Shown piece by piece: positions 62,092 to 64,000 of a stretch of DNA of 64,000 bases. Position 1 is the first letter of the stretch. Each line of letters opens with the position of its first letter. Source of the DNA: Allacma fusca (lineage: Eukaryota > Arthropoda > Collembola > Symphypleona > Sminthuridae); the NCBI GenBank assembly GCA_947179485.1, contig OX359245.1, positions 26,957,067 through 27,021,066 on the forward strand, written 5' to 3'. The translations under genes were made by a program, and so were the position numbers. Below the pieces are notes generated by a model. That model was not told the origin of the DNA. It ran no database searches and worked only from the letters and a program-made list of their open reading frames with translations.

Positions 62092-63095
62092 ATATTAATT
62101 TACAGGGTTGGGAAATTCAAGCAAATGAGCTATTGGATTGAATGTATGGATTAATAAGAAAAATTCAGATTATTTGGATAGAATTAAAGGATTCGTCACT
62201 AAAAATTCCAAAATATGGATTTGATTTAGGGATTGGAAATAAAATTCAAAGAAATTGAATTCTCTTAAGGAATTCAAGAATAAAAATCTGAAATTACGGA
62301 TTGTATTAGCGGATTAACGAACTGAATTCCAAAAACCTGGACTGGTTCCGAAAATCGACGAATAATCTGAAAACACGTAGTTGATTAGTGATTTGAAGAA
62401 GTAAAATTTTAAAAATATTTTACATTAACGGATTGGTCATGGTAAAATCAGGAAACATACAGGCAGCACAACAGCCCAAGCCATATTTCATACTCGTAAC
62501 TGTTGTAGAATTTGGAGTTAGGATAGATCAAATCAATGATTGGATTAGGATTAAGGATTGATTCGTGCTGCTACATTGGATCAGGATTATGGATTAAAAT
62601 GAATTCATTGACTGTGTCAATAAACTTTTCCTTCTCTACCAAACAAAATTATTAATACTTTAATTTAAGATGCAGAGTCAAACGAAGCCTCGTATTGTGA
62701 AGATGGTAAAGTCTGGCTGTCCGGGCACAGAAATTTAATAACTAATTAATATTATCGAGATGTATGGCTGCCAAAGTCAGATAAAACCTGTAAAAGTTCC
62801 CAAGTTGTGGGTCATCTAGATGGAAAAATTTGTAATCTATTTCCACCCGACATAAGTATACATCCACAAGTTTTTTCGCATAGGTTAACCATTATTCAAT
62901 GAGGTCATAGAGCACATACACGTGCAGTCATATTACAAAACAATTATATGAATTCCCTAACTATCTCAGGAGAAAACCCTGCAGATCATTTTTCTTTAGG
63001 TACTTGAGAGATTTTAATCCTTTTTTACCAGCGCCACTATGATCAGTTGGAATATAAACATAACAGTCTGGTTTTGATCCTGTGCTAGACACATT
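62092..63095. repeat. Second copy of the 1-kb segment upstream of ELO-8
   Basis: Homologous to 54402-55390 with scattered small differences, including a GGATTA-rich part. Only one leader copy follows here, unlike ELO-6. Confidence 0.65.
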
Positions 63096-63147
63096 GTGGT
63101 GTAAAACTTCGCATAAAAATTTTACGCCCTCTAACAATCTCAGCATC

Positions 63148-64000
63148 ATGGAGTACTCGTTGGCTGAAGAAACAAAACTAGTGGAAAAAGTGTCGGAATA
63201 TGTTGTGGCATACGATTTTGAAGTCTACAACATTCTTGGGACTCTCCATTGGTTCCGGAAATATAGAATTGTCATGTGGGTCACCATTGGACTGTATTTG
63301 CTCGGCGTATATTTTGGGCAGAAGTGGATGAAAAATAGGCCTCCATTCAAATTAACTTTTCCTCTTTTTCTTTGGAATTTCGGACTCGCTCTCTTCTCCA
63401 TCATTTGTACATTGAGAGGAATTCCAGAGTTTTTATTTTTGATTTCAAAACCGGACGGAATTTATTTGGTAGCGTGTGTTGGGTCTGTAAACACTAAAAT
63501 AATTTATAATGGCTATGTATCCATTTGGCAGTACTAGATAAATAAGTTACAATTTGGTTTTAAATGGTTCTATTTTTTTTAATTGTTTTACATGTTTAGA
63601 CTCCAACATAACTTTGCAACATCCTTTTGGGCACTAGCATTGGTTCTGTCCAAAATTGTAGAACTAGGGGATACGGTGTTTATTATTTTGAGGAAGCAGA
63701 AACTCATTGCGTTGCATTGGTAATTTATAATTATCATCACTTTATAACCCGCAAATATATTTTTAAATCAAGTTGCTCTCTTCTTTATAATTATTTAATC
63801 TTTCCACATTCAGGTTTCATCACGCAGCAACGCTAATGATGTGTTGGATTGGATACGAGAACTATGAGACTGCAGGGCGCGCTTTCTTCGTAAACTCTTT
63901 CGTTCATTCTTTTATGTATTCTTACTACGCTTTAAAGGTGAGAGTGTACGAATCTCTAAAAGCACATGACTTGTATGTTATTTAACTTTTATAAAAGTGA
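63148..64000 (+). CDS. ELOVL6-like: ELOVL6-like very long chain fatty acid elongase (ELO-8), cut by window end
   Basis: Visible exons: 63148-63482, 63600-63719, 63814-63937; introns 117 and 94 bp; intron 3 starts at 63938 and runs off the window, so exons 4 and 5 are missing only because the sequence ends. The N-terminus [18 protein letters not shown] is the ordinary type and close to ELO-4 and ELO-3. Boxes seen: [25 protein letters not shown]. Near identity to ELO-6 runs from exon 1 through at least 60 bp of intron 3. Asn replaces Asp in VYNILG, a position that is Asp in all the other copies with that exon. Confidence 0.88.

Larger units (their letters stand above)
56608..64000 (+). repeat. 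Second copy of the two-gene tandem duplication (ELO-7 plus ELO-8 unit)
   Basis: Collinear with 42005-56607 less its three mobile elements. From the 7467-bp ELO-6 to ELO-8 spacing, this copy should end within about 100 bases past the window edge. It contains the empty sites for the MITE (58184-58191), the LINE (about 60665) and the DNA transposon (about 61305). Confidence 0.8.

Overview
The window is eukaryotic nuclear DNA, AT-rich, and most likely from an arthropod. Its genes have short (about 75-147 bp) GT-AG introns and encode ELOVL3/6-type fatty-acid elongases in an expanded tandem family. A springtail or a similar small arthropod would fit, but nothing in the sequence fixes the species.

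Positions 1 to about 32.8 kb form a gene desert. I find no ORF there with family character, and the longer ones are by-products of repeats or low complexity. It holds many unrelated minisatellites with units of 11-31 bp (near 1.0, 3.4, 8.8, 10.0, 18.6, 22.9-24.2, 26.1, 28.2 and 30.5 kb), several degenerate A/T-rich repeat fields, and dinucleotide microsatellites. Two items stand out. One is an 11-bp array at 30.5 kb carrying about 20 TGACCTA sites. The other is a dispersed element with the core CAACGACCATACCACATTGA, repeated near 13.4-13.7 kb and present once inverted at 15.9 kb.

Positions 32.8 to 64 kb hold a head-to-tail array of eight ELOVL6-like loci, all on the plus strand. They are numbered ELO-1 to ELO-8 here: ELO-1 33104-34333, ELO-2 37341-38542, ELO-3 39348-39870 (internally deleted pseudogene), ELO-4 41063-42280, ELO-5 44461-45659, ELO-6 55681-56876, ELO-7 58784-59982 and ELO-8 from 63148 past the window end. 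Every complete copy has five coding exons with the same intron phases. Exons 2, 3 and 4 are 120, 124 and 109 bp in all complete copies. Each encodes the ELO signatures KxxExxDT, HxxHH (HWFHH), NxxxHxxMYxYY and TxxQxxQ. The products are predicted ER membrane 3-ketoacyl-CoA synthases of 271-274 residues.

The array history can be read from the sequence. ELO-5+ELO-6 and ELO-7+ELO-8 are two copies of one unit of about 7.4 kb. ELO-6 has the 5' part of ELO-8 and the 3' part and downstream flank of ELO-4, as expected if unequal crossing over inside exon 4 made the second unit. Three mobile elements entered only the first unit, and the second unit keeps the matching empty sites: a 529-bp hAT-like MITE with an 8-bp target duplication, a 5'-truncated LINE with a 14-bp target duplication, and a 4.6-kb DNA transposon with transposase and DUF4806-like coding pieces. 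A fourth, non-autonomous DNA transposon with GGGCCC-ended inverted repeats lies between ELO-1 and ELO-2.

All exon coordinates come from reading splice sites by eye and comparing paralogues. No transcript or database evidence was available.
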